From NCBI RefSeq assembly GCF_039962255.1, contig NZ_JAMPKY010000001.1:868001-932000 (forward strand): DNA of 64,000 nucleotides, written 5' to 3'. This document shows, piece by piece, positions 34,444 to 43,045 of this stretch. The notes beneath the pieces were generated by a model, which saw only the letters and a program-made list of their open reading frames with translations, was not told the origin of the DNA and did not search any database. Every line of letters starts with the position of its first letter. Positions within the stretch are counted from its first letter, which is position 1. The position numbers and the translations under genes are program-made. The stretch is from Leptolyngbya subtilissima AS-A7 (GTDB lineage Bacteria; Cyanobacteriota; Cyanobacteriia; Phormidesmidales; Phormidesmidaceae).

Positions 34444-35027
34444 TTGTTTGGTTTTTGGCGGCTACAGGGGCTAACGACCTGCCCTATGCCATTCCTATTC
34501 ACCCCAACCTGGTGCACTTGACGCTGGGTCTGTTTATTGTGGCGATTGGCTTTGATATTGTAGGGGCGCTGTTTCCCTTAGAAAAGCGGGTATTTAAGTT
34601 TCTGGCAATTCCAGCCACCCGCTCCAACTTGTTTGATGTGGGCTGGTACAACATGGTGGCCGCCGCCGTCATCACATTCTTCACCGTTGCCGCTGGCTTC
34701 TACGAAATTTTGCTGGCTGACATGTCGGTGCCTGGGGTCAGCGCTTGGGGCTTGGGAATCAAAGACACCATGGTCTGGCACGGTTTGGGAGGCGTGCTCA
34801 TTCTAACGCTGATTGTAGCCATGACCATATGGCGAGGGTTCCAGCGCTATGTGTGGCGGCAGGATCGGGCTCGCCAGGTGCAGTGGAGCTACCTGCTAGT
34901 GGGGCTCGTTGTCTTTGCGCTGATGTTTGCTCAAGGCACCCTGGGCGCTCATTTGGGGGGTGATTTTGGGGTGCACGTCACGGCTGCTGAGCTGCTGCGA
35001 TCAGGGGGCGACCCCAATCAGATCTAG
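34440..35027 (+). CDS. Second DUF2231-type membrane protein of oxidase operon
   Basis: GTG 34440 is the right start: it overlaps the preceding stop as GTGA and has GGAGG 6 nt upstream. A much longer frame upstream (to 34107) only shadows the previous gene. The 195-residue product has four helices. NDLPYAIPIHPNLVHLTLGL is homologous to the first protein's histidine motif, and DVGWYNMVAAAVITFFTVAA matches the VGWWNMVFA block of its neighbour. The two are tandem paralogues. ctaC follows 15 nt later. Confidence 0.82.
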   Translation: MIVWFLAATGANDLPYAIPIHPNLVHLTLGLFIVAIGFDIVGALFPLEKRVFKFLAIPATRSNLFDVGWYNMVAAAVITFFTVAAGFYEILLADMSVPGVSAWGLGIKDTMVWHGLGGVLILTLIVAMTIWRGFQRYVWRQDRARQVQWSYLLVGLVVFALMFAQGTLGAHLGGDFGVHVTAAELLRSGGDPNQI

Positions 35028-35042
35028 AGGAACCACAGCGAT

Positions 35043-36005
35043 ATGACGACACCGACGACACCGAAAAAACCCCGTAGTCTTTCCTTTCGCACCGTGGCTC
35101 AGCTGGTCGCCCTGGCGATCGCCGATGCCGCAATCAGTCTTTGGGTCGGTCGCCAGGCCTACCTCTGGATGCCGCCCCAGGCCTCAGCCGAGGCCGTGCT
35201 GGTTGACGATCTATTTGGCTTTTTAACTACCATCGGCAGCTTCATTTTTTTGGGAGTCACCACCGCGCTGCTGTACTCGGTGCTGTTTCAGCGGGCGGAC
35301 AAGTACGACATCAGTGATGGCCCTCCGGTCGAAGGCAACCTACTGGTCGAAATTCTCTGGACCACGATTCCCCTGGGGCTAGTGATCTGGATTGCCACCT
35401 ACAGCTACCAGATCTATGACCAGATGGCGATTCTCGGTCCGATGGAGCACATGAACCACGTGCCCCAATTGGGCTTGATGCCCCCGGCCGAGGCGGCAAC
35501 CCTGCCCGCGGTGCCTGAGAGAACCCCGATCGAAGTCCACGTGCGCCAATGGGCTTGGGAGTTTCGCTACCCTGATCAAAACATTGTCAGCACCGAACTA
35601 CATCTGCCGGTGAACGAGCGAGCCAGGCTAAAGCTGATCTCTGAAGACGTGCTGCATGGGTTCTATGTGCCCGCCTTTCGCGTTAAGCAGGATGTGATTC
35701 CCGGCAGCACCATCGACTTTGGCTTTATGCCCATCCGCGAGGGGCGCTACCGGCTGCGCGACTCTGACTACAGCGGCACCTATTTTGCCGCCAACCAGGG
35801 CGTGGTGGTGGTTGAGTCCGAGGAAGCTTACCAGCAGTGGCTGGCCGATGCTGCCGCTCAGCCCCTCACCGAGGCTGACAATCGCGCCTTTCGCGAGTTT
35901 ACTAAACTGGGCGATCGCCCCATCAGCGCCGGCTGGAAAACCGTCGAGCCTGCCCCGCCCCCCCGTGTAAATTTCGCCAGCTCTGAGGAAGATAGCTATG
36001 AGTAA
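35043..36005 (+). CDS. ctaC: Alternative respiratory terminal oxidase subunit II (CuA-less)
   Basis: A 320-residue subunit II with two membrane helices (about 15-37 and 58-85) and a periplasmic cupredoxin domain that keeps QWAWEFRYP and the first His (DVLHGF, His205). The CuA loop is RDSDYSGTYFAANQG: the two Cys are Asp240 and Ser244, the His is Phe248 and the Met is Asn251. CuA therefore cannot form. This is the known feature of the cyanobacterial alternative oxidase (ARTO, CtaCII), which cannot take electrons from cytochrome c or plastocyanin in the usual way and is thought to use quinol or another donor. The gene overlaps ctaD by 8 nt. Confidence 0.93.
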   Translation: MTTPTTPKKPRSLSFRTVAQLVALAIADAAISLWVGRQAYLWMPPQASAEAVLVDDLFGFLTTIGSFIFLGVTTALLYSVLFQRADKYDISDGPPVEGNLLVEILWTTIPLGLVIWIATYSYQIYDQMAILGPMEHMNHVPQLGLMPPAEAATLPAVPERTPIEVHVRQWAWEFRYPDQNIVSTELHLPVNERARLKLISEDVLHGFYVPAFRVKQDVIPGSTIDFGFMPIREGRYRLRDSDYSGTYFAANQGVVVVESEEAYQQWLADAAAQPLTEADNRAFREFTKLGDRPISAGWKTVEPAPPPRVNFASSEEDSYE

Positions 36006-37683
36006 TGCGTCGCTCGATGCGATCGCCGCCAAGAGCGATCAGCCGTTTCCCGGTGCTCCCAACAACTGGCGACGGTTTTTTAGCTTCAGCACCGACCACA
36101 AAGTGATCGGCATTCAGTACATGGTCACCGCCTTTGTGTTCTTCCTGATTGGCGGGCTGCTGGCCATGGTCATGCGGGGCGAGCTCATTACCCCCGAGGC
36201 CGACCTGGTCGATCGCACCGTCTACAACGCCCTGTTCACCATGCACGGCACCATCATGCTGTTTATGTGGACCTTCCCGATGCTGAACGGGCTGTCTAAC
36301 TACCTGGTGCCCTTGATGATTGGGGCGCGGGACATGGCTTTTCCCCGGCTCAACGCCGCCGCTTTCTGGCTGGTGCCGGTGTTTGGCACCCTGCTGATGG
36401 CGAGCTTCTTTGTGCCTGGCGGGCCGTCGCAGTCGGGCTGGTGGGCCTACCCCCCGGTCAGTCTGCAAAACCCCACCGGCAATCTGATCAACGGCCAGGT
36501 GCTGTGGCTGCTGGCGGTGGCCCTCTCGGGAGTATCGTCGATTATGGGGGCGGTCAATTTTGTCACCACCATCTTTCGCATGCGGGCTCCCGGCATGGGC
36601 TGGTTTAGAATGCCTGCCTTCTGCTGGACGGTACTGAGCGCCCAGATGATTCAGCTGTTTGGATTGCCATCGTTAACGGCGGGGGCCGTGATGCTGCTGC
36701 TGGATTTGACGGCGGGCACCAGCTTTTTTGACCCGGCCAAGGGCGGTGACCCAGTGCTGTATCAGCACTTTTTTTGGTTCTACTCCCACCCAGCGGTTTA
36801 CGTGATTATTCTGCCGATCTTTGGCACGTTTTCGGAAGTTTTTCCGGTTTACGCCCGCAAGCCCCTGTTTGGCTATCGGTTTGTCGTGGTGTCTTCGGTG
36901 ATCATTACCGTGCTCAGCGCCATGGTGTGGGTGCACCACATGTTTGCTAGCGGCACCCCTAGCTGGATGCGGATGCTGTTCATGTTCTCTACCATGCTGA
37001 TCTCGGTGCCTACCGGGGTGAAGGTGTTTGCCTGGGTGGCCACGGTGTGGGGCGGCAAGCTGCGGCTCGACACCCCGATGTTGTTTGCCCTGGGCGGACT
37101 GGTCTGTTTCTTATTCGCGGGCATTACCGGGGTGATGCTGGGGGCGGTGCCCTTCGATATCCATGTCAACAACACCTACTTTGTGGTGGGCCACTTCCAC
37201 TATGTGATTTACGGCGCTACGGTGATGGGCATCTACGCCGCCATCTACCACTGGTTCCCCAAAATGACGGGCCACATGTACTACGAGGGTTTGGGCAAGC
37301 TGCACTTTGCCCTCACCTTTATTGGCGTTAACCTCAACTTCTTCCCCATGCACCCCCTGGGGCTGATGGGCATGCCCCGGCGAGTATCTTCCTACGACCC
37401 CGAATTTGCCTACTGGAACGTGATCGCCAGCCTGGGCGGCTTTTTGTTGGGGGTCTCGACCCTGCCCTTCATTCTCAATATCGTTAGCTCCTGGGTGCTG
37501 GGCAAGCGAGCCCCAGCTAACCCCTGGAATGCGATCGGTTTGGAGTGGCTGATTCCCTCACCGCCACCGGTCGAAAATTTTGAAGAAATCCCAATTGTCG
37601 TATCTGGCCCCTATGGCTACGGCTCTAACGAATCTTTAGTTTCCAACAATCCCGCTGGAGAGTTGATCAGTGAGCACAGCTAA
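35998..37683 (+). CDS. ctaD: Terminal oxidase subunit I, A2-type heme-copper oxidase
   Basis: The 561-residue catalytic subunit with twelve helices. Heme ligands are His83 (TMHGT) and His401 (HFHYV), the high-spin heme ligand is His399, and the CuB ligands are His264, His313 and His314, with the cross-linked Tyr268 in HPAVY. The Glu of the usual GHPEVY motif is absent and replaced by YSHPAVY, the A2-type D-channel variant. The K-channel Lys342 (VPTGVKVF) is present. It reduces O2 to water with proton pumping in the plasma or thylakoid membrane. It overlaps ctaC by 8 nt (ATGAGTAA) and ctaE by 14 nt. Confidence 0.96.
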   Translation: MSNASLDAIAAKSDQPFPGAPNNWRRFFSFSTDHKVIGIQYMVTAFVFFLIGGLLAMVMRGELITPEADLVDRTVYNALFTMHGTIMLFMWTFPMLNGLSNYLVPLMIGARDMAFPRLNAAAFWLVPVFGTLLMASFFVPGGPSQSGWWAYPPVSLQNPTGNLINGQVLWLLAVALSGVSSIMGAVNFVTTIFRMRAPGMGWFRMPAFCWTVLSAQMIQLFGLPSLTAGAVMLLLDLTAGTSFFDPAKGGDPVLYQHFFWFYSHPAVYVIILPIFGTFSEVFPVYARKPLFGYRFVVVSSVIITVLSAMVWVHHMFASGTPSWMRMLFMFSTMLISVPTGVKVFAWVATVWGGKLRLDTPMLFALGGLVCFLFAGITGVMLGAVPFDIHVNNTYFVVGHFHYVIYGATVMGIYAAIYHWFPKMTGHMYYEGLGKLHFALTFIGVNLNFFPMHPLGLMGMPRRVSSYDPEFAYWNVIASLGGFLLGVSTLPFILNIVSSWVLGKRAPANPWNAIGLEWLIPSPPPVENFEEIPIVVSGPYGYGSNESLVSNNPAGELISEHS

Positions 37684-38275
37684 CCTTGACCCTACCCTCA
37701 ATGCCCACAGCGTCCATGCTGCCGAGCACGAAGAAGAAGACCATCGTATGTTTGGCTTCATCGTCTTTCTGCTGTCAGAAAGCGTGATTTTCTTGAGCTT
37801 TTTTGTGGGCTACACCGTCTACAAAACCAACATCACCGACTGGCTGCCCTCTGGGGTTGAGGGATTGGAGGTGCGCGAACCGCTGATCAATACCATCGTG
37901 CTGGTGTCGAGCAGCTTTGTAATTTACTTCGCCGAGCGGTTTTTGCACAAAGAAAATCTTTGGGGCTTTCGCGCCTTTTGGCTGTTGACCATGGCCATGG
38001 GCAGTTTCTTTCTCTACGGCCAGGCTGTGGAGTGGATGGGCTTGCCCTTTGGCTTTACTGACGGCGTGTTCGGTGGCACGTTTTATCTGCTGACCGGCTT
38101 CCACGGCCTGCACGTGATGACTGGCGTACTCTTGCAGGGGATTATGCTGGGGCGATCGTTTTTGCCCAATAACTATGCAGGCGGCGAGTTTGGCGTAGCC
38201 GCCACCTCCCTGTTCTGGCACTTCGTTGATGTGATCTGGATCATCCTGTTTATCTTGATTTACGTTTGGCAGTAA
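37670..38275 (+). CDS. ctaE: Terminal oxidase subunit III
   Basis: A 201-residue protein with five membrane helices, starting at GTG 37670 inside the ctaD 3' end. Family blocks are FIVFLLSESVIFLSFFVGYT, TFYLLTGFHGLHVMTGVLLQ and SLFWHFVDVIWIILF. Subunit III stabilises the oxidase and proton uptake. It is the last gene of the five-gene operon; no clear terminator hairpin was seen in the 115 nt after it. Confidence 0.95.
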   Translation: MSTANLDPTLNAHSVHAAEHEEEDHRMFGFIVFLLSESVIFLSFFVGYTVYKTNITDWLPSGVEGLEVREPLINTIVLVSSSFVIYFAERFLHKENLWGFRAFWLLTMAMGSFFLYGQAVEWMGLPFGFTDGVFGGTFYLLTGFHGLHVMTGVLLQGIMLGRSFLPNNYAGGEFGVAATSLFWHFVDVIWIILFILIYVWQ

Positions 38276-38391
38276 TCAGCTATTCAAACAAGGCAGACGG
38301 GTATTACAGGCTACTTAAAACTCATTCATCCCACCCATCGCTGCATTTGAAATTCTGACGCCCTCTGAAAGCCCCATTGGTGAGGAACCCC

Positions 38392-39903
38392 ATGATTATC
38401 GACGACCAGCACTACGACGTAATCATTGTCGGCACCGGGGCGGGGGGCGGCACCCTGGCCCGCAAGCTGGCGCCGTCGGGCAAGCGAATTTTGCTGCTGG
38501 AGCGGGGCGGCGCGATGCCCCTCGAAGAGCAAAATATTAGCGATGTGGATATTTTTCAAAAGCAGCGCTACCACGCCCCCGAGCAGTGGTACGACGGTGA
38601 GGGCGAGCCCTTCACGCCGCAGATGAAGTATGCGATTGGGGGTAACACCAAAATCTATGGGGCTGCCCTGCAGCGCATGCGCGAACGGGACTTTGAAACG
38701 GTAGATCACCAGGACGGCACTTCGCCCGAGTGGTGCCTTAAGTACGCTGACTTTGAGCCTTACTACAGTGAGGCTGAGGCAATATATCAAGTGCATGGCC
38801 AGGGCGGGGTAGATCCGACCGAACCGCCTCGCAGTGGAGATTTTGCTTACCCGGCGATCGCCCACAACCCCACCATTCAACCCGTAGTGGAGGACATTGC
38901 TAACCACGGCTGCCATCCCTACCCACTGCCGATATCGCTGTCGCTGCGGGAGGATGACCCGACTGGGGATGCTGAGGTATTCGGGGTCAATCCGGCTTTA
39001 GATTTTGGCAATGTTACCCTCAAGACCTCAGCCAAAGTTACCGGCATTCTCACCAACCCGACGGGGACGGCGGTCAAGGCGGTGCAGGCCGAGATCGGTG
39101 GTCAGCTCTATATCTTTACGGCCAACATTGTTGTGCTGGCCTGCGGGGCGGTAAATTCGGCGGCACTGCTGCTGCAATCGGCTAACGAGAGACACCCCAA
39201 TGGGTTAGCCAACAGCTCTGATCAGGTGGGCCGCAACCTGATGAAAACTCAGCTGAGTTCGATTGTGCAGGTCACGGCTCAGTCTAACTCTGGCAAATTT
39301 CCGCGCTCTGTGGGCATCAACGACTACTACTGGGGCGACAATCAAGTTGACTACCCCATGGGTCACATTCAAAACATGGGCGGAGTGCTGCAGGACGCAA
39401 TTTTTGCCGAGTCGCCGCCGGTGCTCTCGCTGGTGACCAAGTTTATGCCCAACTTTGGGCTCAAGCAGCTGGCGACGCGATCGATCGCCTGGTGGGCTAT
39501 GACCGAAGTGCTGCCCGACCCCAAAAACCGGGTGACGGTGAAGGACGGCAAGCTCTCGGTTGCGTTTACCGCTAACAACGCTGAGGCCCACGATCGCCTC
39601 GTGTATCGCTGGCTTGATGTGCTGAAGGCTGTAGAGAAAGACAGCAGTCTATTCTCGCGATCGGGCCTGCACCCGCGGGGCGAGGTGCCTCAGTCGGTGA
39701 TGGCCTACCAGTGTGGCACCTGCCGCATGGGCACTGACCCCGATACCTCGGTGCTAGATATCAACTGCCGCGCCCACGAGCTCGATAACCTCTACGTGGT
39801 CGACAGCAGCTTTATGCCCTCCAGCGCCAGCGTGGGGGTAGCGCTGACGGTGATTGCCAATGCCCTGCGGGTGGGCGAACATCTGCTGGAGAGGTTGCGG
39901 TAA
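38392..39903 (+). CDS. GMC family FAD-dependent oxidoreductase
   Basis: A 503-residue flavoprotein. The FAD-binding motif DVIIVGTGAGGGTLARKLA opens the protein. IGGNTKIYGAALQRMRERDF is the second GMC block, VVLACGAVNSAALLL precedes the substrate domain, and the C-terminal part has CRMGTDP and LYVVDSSFMPSSASVGVALT. GAGG lies 7 nt before ATG 38392; a TTG five codons upstream is less likely. GMC enzymes oxidise alcohols or sugars such as glucose or choline. No electron-acceptor gene is adjacent; the oxidase operon ends 116 nt upstream, so transfer of electrons to quinone is only a guess. Confidence 0.9.
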   Translation: MIIDDQHYDVIIVGTGAGGGTLARKLAPSGKRILLLERGGAMPLEEQNISDVDIFQKQRYHAPEQWYDGEGEPFTPQMKYAIGGNTKIYGAALQRMRERDFETVDHQDGTSPEWCLKYADFEPYYSEAEAIYQVHGQGGVDPTEPPRSGDFAYPAIAHNPTIQPVVEDIANHGCHPYPLPISLSLREDDPTGDAEVFGVNPALDFGNVTLKTSAKVTGILTNPTGTAVKAVQAEIGGQLYIFTANIVVLACGAVNSAALLLQSANERHPNGLANSSDQVGRNLMKTQLSSIVQVTAQSNSGKFPRSVGINDYYWGDNQVDYPMGHIQNMGGVLQDAIFAESPPVLSLVTKFMPNFGLKQLATRSIAWWAMTEVLPDPKNRVTVKDGKLSVAFTANNAEAHDRLVYRWLDVLKAVEKDSSLFSRSGLHPRGEVPQSVMAYQCGTCRMGTDPDTSVLDINCRAHELDNLYVVDSSFMPSSASVGVALTVIANALRVGEHLLERLR

Positions 39904-39908
39904 ACGCC

Positions 39909-40616
39909 TTAGGCCACTAGGGTGACAGTGCCGGTATCGAGATCGTAGCGGGCACCGACTACCTGAAGCTGGCCCGACTGCTGGCGATCGCGCACCAGCG
40001 ACGACCTCAACACCTGCTCGACCTGGTAGCGCACATTGGCTGTCACCGCGTTGTCTACCGCATCCCCCGGCTGCCCCTTCACCTGGTTCACCGCCGGCAA
40101 AATCGCCTGGACAAAAGTGCCAATGTCTCCCGGCAGTGGTTCATTTTTCACGGCTGCCGTCACTGCGCCACAGCGCTCGTGGCCCAGCACCATCAGCAGC
40201 GGAGTTTCCAGCAGCTCCACAGCATACTCAATGCTGCCCACCACCTCAGGTGTAGCGATATTGCCTGCTACTCGCACGTCAAAGATGTCGCCCAGACCCT
40301 GGTCAAAGATGATCTCTGCTGCCACCCGCGAGTCGGCACAACTCAGCACTGTGGCGAAGGGATGCTGGGACTGGGTCAGCTCGAGCACCCGCTCCTCTGA
40401 CTGGTCGGGGTGTTCGAGATGGTGCCCAGTAAAGCGCTGGTTGCCGTCTAGCAATCGCTTCAGCGCCTCCTCAGGGCTGAGCGATGACGGTGCTAAAGTT
40501 GCCGCTGCCGCTGATCTTGTCGGCCAAAGCGCTGGCCCTAGCGCCGCTAACCCCAGTAATCCACCGCCGAAAGTCAGTACTCGGCGGCGATCGATACCTC
40601 TATCGCTATGATCCAT
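39909..40616 (-). CDS. Exported beta-carbonic anhydrase
   Basis: A 235-residue protein. Residues 9-40 carry a twin-arginine signal (DRRRVLTFGGGLLGLAALGP) with probable cleavage after AAA. The catalytic domain has the beta-class zinc ligands Cys93, His146 and Cys149 and the Asp95-Arg97 dyad (LSCADSR; GHERCGAV). It interconverts CO2 and bicarbonate outside the plasma membrane, as do EcaB-like enzymes of cyanobacteria. It lies just downstream of an SbtA/SbtB-type gene pair on the same strand (11 nt after sbtB), so bicarbonate supply or CO2 recapture is a sensible joint role. Confidence 0.93.
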   Translation of the reverse strand: MDHSDRGIDRRRVLTFGGGLLGLAALGPALWPTRSAAAATLAPSSLSPEEALKRLLDGNQRFTGHHLEHPDQSEERVLELTQSQHPFATVLSCADSRVAAEIIFDQGLGDIFDVRVAGNIATPEVVGSIEYAVELLETPLLMVLGHERCGAVTAAVKNEPLPGDIGTFVQAILPAVNQVKGQPGDAVDNAVTANVRYQVEQVLRSSLVRDRQQSGQLQVVGARYDLDTGTVTLVA

Positions 40617-40627
40617 AACTCAATTTC

Positions 40628-40939
40628 CTACAGCGACGCCACACATTTCACGGAGCGAATTTCCATCACATCGGAGATGTAACAGGTGCCCCCAAATTTG
40701 TTCAACAGCGGCCGCACATTCTCGGCCACGGTTTTGATTTCGTCAGGCATGCAAAACGCAACGATGTAGACGTTGTCGTCCATAGTCATATCGAGGTCTT
40801 CGCTGCCGCCTCGCAGCCCCTCACCTTCCACATTGCGAATTACCGCGTGACCGTGAACACCTGATTTTTTGAGGCTGTCTAAAATCTTGGGTAACTCAAA
40901 AGAATTGGCAATAATCTCGATTTTTTTAACAAGGTGCAT
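40628..40939 (-). CDS. sbtB: P-II-like SbtB-type regulatory protein
   Basis: A 103-residue protein starting MHLVKKIEIIANSFELPKIL, a beta-alpha-beta ferredoxin-like pattern of P-II proteins. Its ATG is 4 nt after the sbtA stop codon. The region VEGEGLRGGSEDLDMTMDDN is the likely T-loop. Unlike well-studied SbtB proteins it ends at about residue 103 with RSVKCVASL and has no C-terminal CGPxGC redox loop. SbtB binds adenyl nucleotides and inhibits SbtA. The pairing and fold are clear; the ligand set may differ from Synechocystis SbtB. Confidence 0.8.
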   Translation of the reverse strand: MHLVKKIEIIANSFELPKILDSLKKSGVHGHAVIRNVEGEGLRGGSEDLDMTMDDNVYIVAFCMPDEIKTVAENVRPLLNKFGGTCYISDVMEIRSVKCVASL

Positions 40940-40943
40940 GGGC

Positions 40944-41912
40944 TTAGCTCCACAACAGGTTAATGCCGTACAGATAAAGCGGAATGCCAACAATAATGTT
41001 GAACGGAAACGTGACCGCTAAAGCCGTAGAAACGTACAGGCTTGGGTTGGCCTCGGGCACCGTTAGCCGCATGGCCGCTGGCACCGCAATATAGGATGCA
41101 CTGGCACACAGCACAGCAAATAGGAGGGCATTACCTTGGGACATATCGATCGCCCTAGCGATTAGCAATCCAACGCCTGCATTCAGTATTGGGATCAGTA
41201 TGGCAAAGGAAATTAGGAAAAAGCCGGTTTTTTGCAAGTCTTTAATGCGTCGAGCCGCCACCAGGCCCATGTCGAGCAAGAAGAAGGTCAGCACCCCGTA
41301 GAACATCTGTTGGGTAAAGGGCGACAAAACTTCCCAACCATGTTCTCCAGTGAGCACACCAATGATTAAGCTGCCGACTAACAAAAAGACCGAGCTATTA
41401 AGAAAAGCATCCCGCAGAACCTCAGACCAGACAAATTCTCGTTTTTCGTCTCTGGCGAAGAAGTTCACGAGAATCAGCCCGACAATGATGGCCGGGGATT
41501 CCATCAGGGCCAGAGCGGCTACCATAAACCCGTCGAAGGGCATGCCCAACTCGGTGAGGAAGGCGCTGGCCGTAATGAACGTAACGGCGCTGATCGAGCC
41601 GTAGGTGGCGGCGATCGCCGCTGAGTCGTAGGTGTCGAGCTTCAGCCGCAAAATAAAAAACGTGTATAGCGGTACGACGCAGGCCATCACGATCGCCGCC
41701 AAAATTGTCAGCACCACCTGCTGGTTGATGCCACTCTTAGTTAGCTCAACGCCACCTTTAAACCCGATTGCCAACAGCAAATACAGAGAAAACAGCTTTG
41801 GAATTGGCGGCGGAATTTCTAAATCAGATTTAACTAAAACAGCTATCATTCCCAAGAAGAAAAATAGCACTGGAGGATTCAGAATGTTAGACACGATCAA
41901 GTTGGCATTCAT
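40944..41912 (-). CDS. sbtA: Sodium-dependent bicarbonate transporter family permease (SbtA-type, DUF897)
   Basis: A 322-residue membrane protein with about ten helices. Recognisable blocks are FFFLGMIAVLVKSDLEIPPP, LLLAIGFKGGVELTKSGI, YGSISAVTFITASAFLTELG, VLCASASYIAVPAAMRLTVP and the following EANPSLYVSTALAVTFPFN. These match Sbt_1/DUF897 repeats, in which the conserved Ser/Asp-rich hairpins bind Na+ and bicarbonate. It is shorter than Synechocystis SbtA (about 370), lacking most of the cytoplasmic loop between the halves. GAGG lies 5 nt before ATG 41912; a GTG two codons upstream is an alternative. It forms an operon with sbtB and probably the carbonic anhydrase. Confidence 0.85.
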   Translation of the reverse strand: MNANLIVSNILNPPVLFFFLGMIAVLVKSDLEIPPPIPKLFSLYLLLAIGFKGGVELTKSGINQQVVLTILAAIVMACVVPLYTFFILRLKLDTYDSAAIAATYGSISAVTFITASAFLTELGMPFDGFMVAALALMESPAIIVGLILVNFFARDEKREFVWSEVLRDAFLNSSVFLLVGSLIIGVLTGEHGWEVLSPFTQQMFYGVLTFFLLDMGLVAARRIKDLQKTGFFLISFAILIPILNAGVGLLIARAIDMSQGNALLFAVLCASASYIAVPAAMRLTVPEANPSLYVSTALAVTFPFNIIVGIPLYLYGINLLWS

Positions 41913-42592
41913 GTCCACCTCTTCTGATGCAGATATCGCCGAAACTTAAACAAACTTTGCATGCTGTCAACTATTATTGCCCTACGCCCCCATGGTGTAT
42001 CGTGTTGAATCCCTCCCTGTCAATGGTTTCGTTAAAATCTTTGCCGATCTCCTGACAAGCAGAACGGTCGTTTTTTGAACTGGTTGCAGTCCTTTTAGGA
42101 ATATTCAGAAAGCGCAGACACTAGGGAATCGGTGGGAAATCTTGGGTTTTTCCACTGCTTGATCTCTACCAAAATGGTCTGACAGATTGGCGAGGCTGAA
42201 TCCTAACTGAATCCCGCTTCAAAATTAGATACCTAGCAGGGGCAGTCAGCTAAACCTTTCAACGGAATAGGTCCAACAAACAGGCTATTTCACAGCGTTT
42301 AGCTTTGAGATGTTGCACAACAACTTTTATACCAACAGCCAACTGCTCGACAAAAAAGGAGCTAGCCGTTAACGTGCCAACTCCTGAGTTTATTGTTCTG
42401 TCAAATTCAAACATACAAGTCGGGCAAACTGCTGGCGGACACGGCAAAGCCGATTGCTAGTCCGCTACAGCCCCAATTATTCATCTACAAACATCTCGTT
42501 TTTTGATGACTAATCGACCAACAGTAGCTAATCCCAAAATGTTTTTAGCTAGTGCCCGTCGAGGGCATGTGCTGCTACCCGAGAGTGATCTT
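41913..42592. other. Intergenic region, about 680 bases
   Basis: Upstream region of the sbtA operon and downstream region of the helical carotenoid protein gene. A 62-codon minus-strand frame at 42259-42447 has no ribosome site. No RNA gene or repeat was recognised. The sbtA promoter should lie here. Confidence 0.4.
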
Positions 42593-43045
42593 TTACGCGC
42601 CCATGCTGGTGACTGCGTCGCGGGTAAATGTAATCCGCTGCTCAAAGTCTAAGGCTTTAATTTGGTCGACAAACCCTTGGGTGTTCTCAGGCAAAGAGTA
42701 GTCGCTGGGGACATTAATGATCTCGCCCGACTCCATACCCTGTGCCAGTAGTAGCCAAACCTCTAGCTTCGATGAGGGGCTGAGGGCACCATACTGTTTG
42801 CTGATGTCGGTATTAGCTCCGTTGGCGATATCGCGCTGAGCCTGAAGTTGGTCATCTTTGGACAGAACGACTATGTGATCGTAGAGGGTTTGGCCCATTC
42901 CTTCTACTTTGCTGTCGGGGTTAGGATTGAGCTGATCTTTGATGTCTAAATAGCCATACCACAACAGCGCTAGCTGGGTGTCAGCATCGAAGCTTTCAAA
43001 CTGCTTTAGGGGCTCTTTGATCGCGTCTAGAGTTGAGTAAGTCAT
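42593..43045 (-). CDS. Helical carotenoid protein (OCP N-terminal domain homologue)
   Basis: A 150-residue all-helical protein equal to the N-terminal domain of the orange carotenoid protein, without the C-terminal NTF2-like domain. FESFDADTQLALLWYGYLDI corresponds to the OCP block with Trp41 and Tyr44 (here Trp29 and Tyr32), and DISKQYGALSPSSKLEVWLL to the second carotenoid-contacting block. Stand-alone HCPs bind keto-carotenoids and quench singlet oxygen; some clades also quench phycobilisomes. AGGAAA before ATG 43045 supports this start; ATG 43072 would add nine residues. It is isolated, with about 370 nt free upstream. Confidence 0.88.
   Translation of the reverse strand: MTYSTLDAIKEPLKQFESFDADTQLALLWYGYLDIKDQLNPNPDSKVEGMGQTLYDHIVVLSKDDQLQAQRDIANGANTDISKQYGALSPSSKLEVWLLLAQGMESGEIINVPSDYSLPENTQGFVDQIKALDFEQRITFTRDAVTSMGA

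Noticed and set aside
42259..42447. 62-codon minus-strand frame between sbtA and the carotenoid protein gene
   Set aside because: No ribosome site and no recognised family, although the last 50 residues look moderately protein-like.
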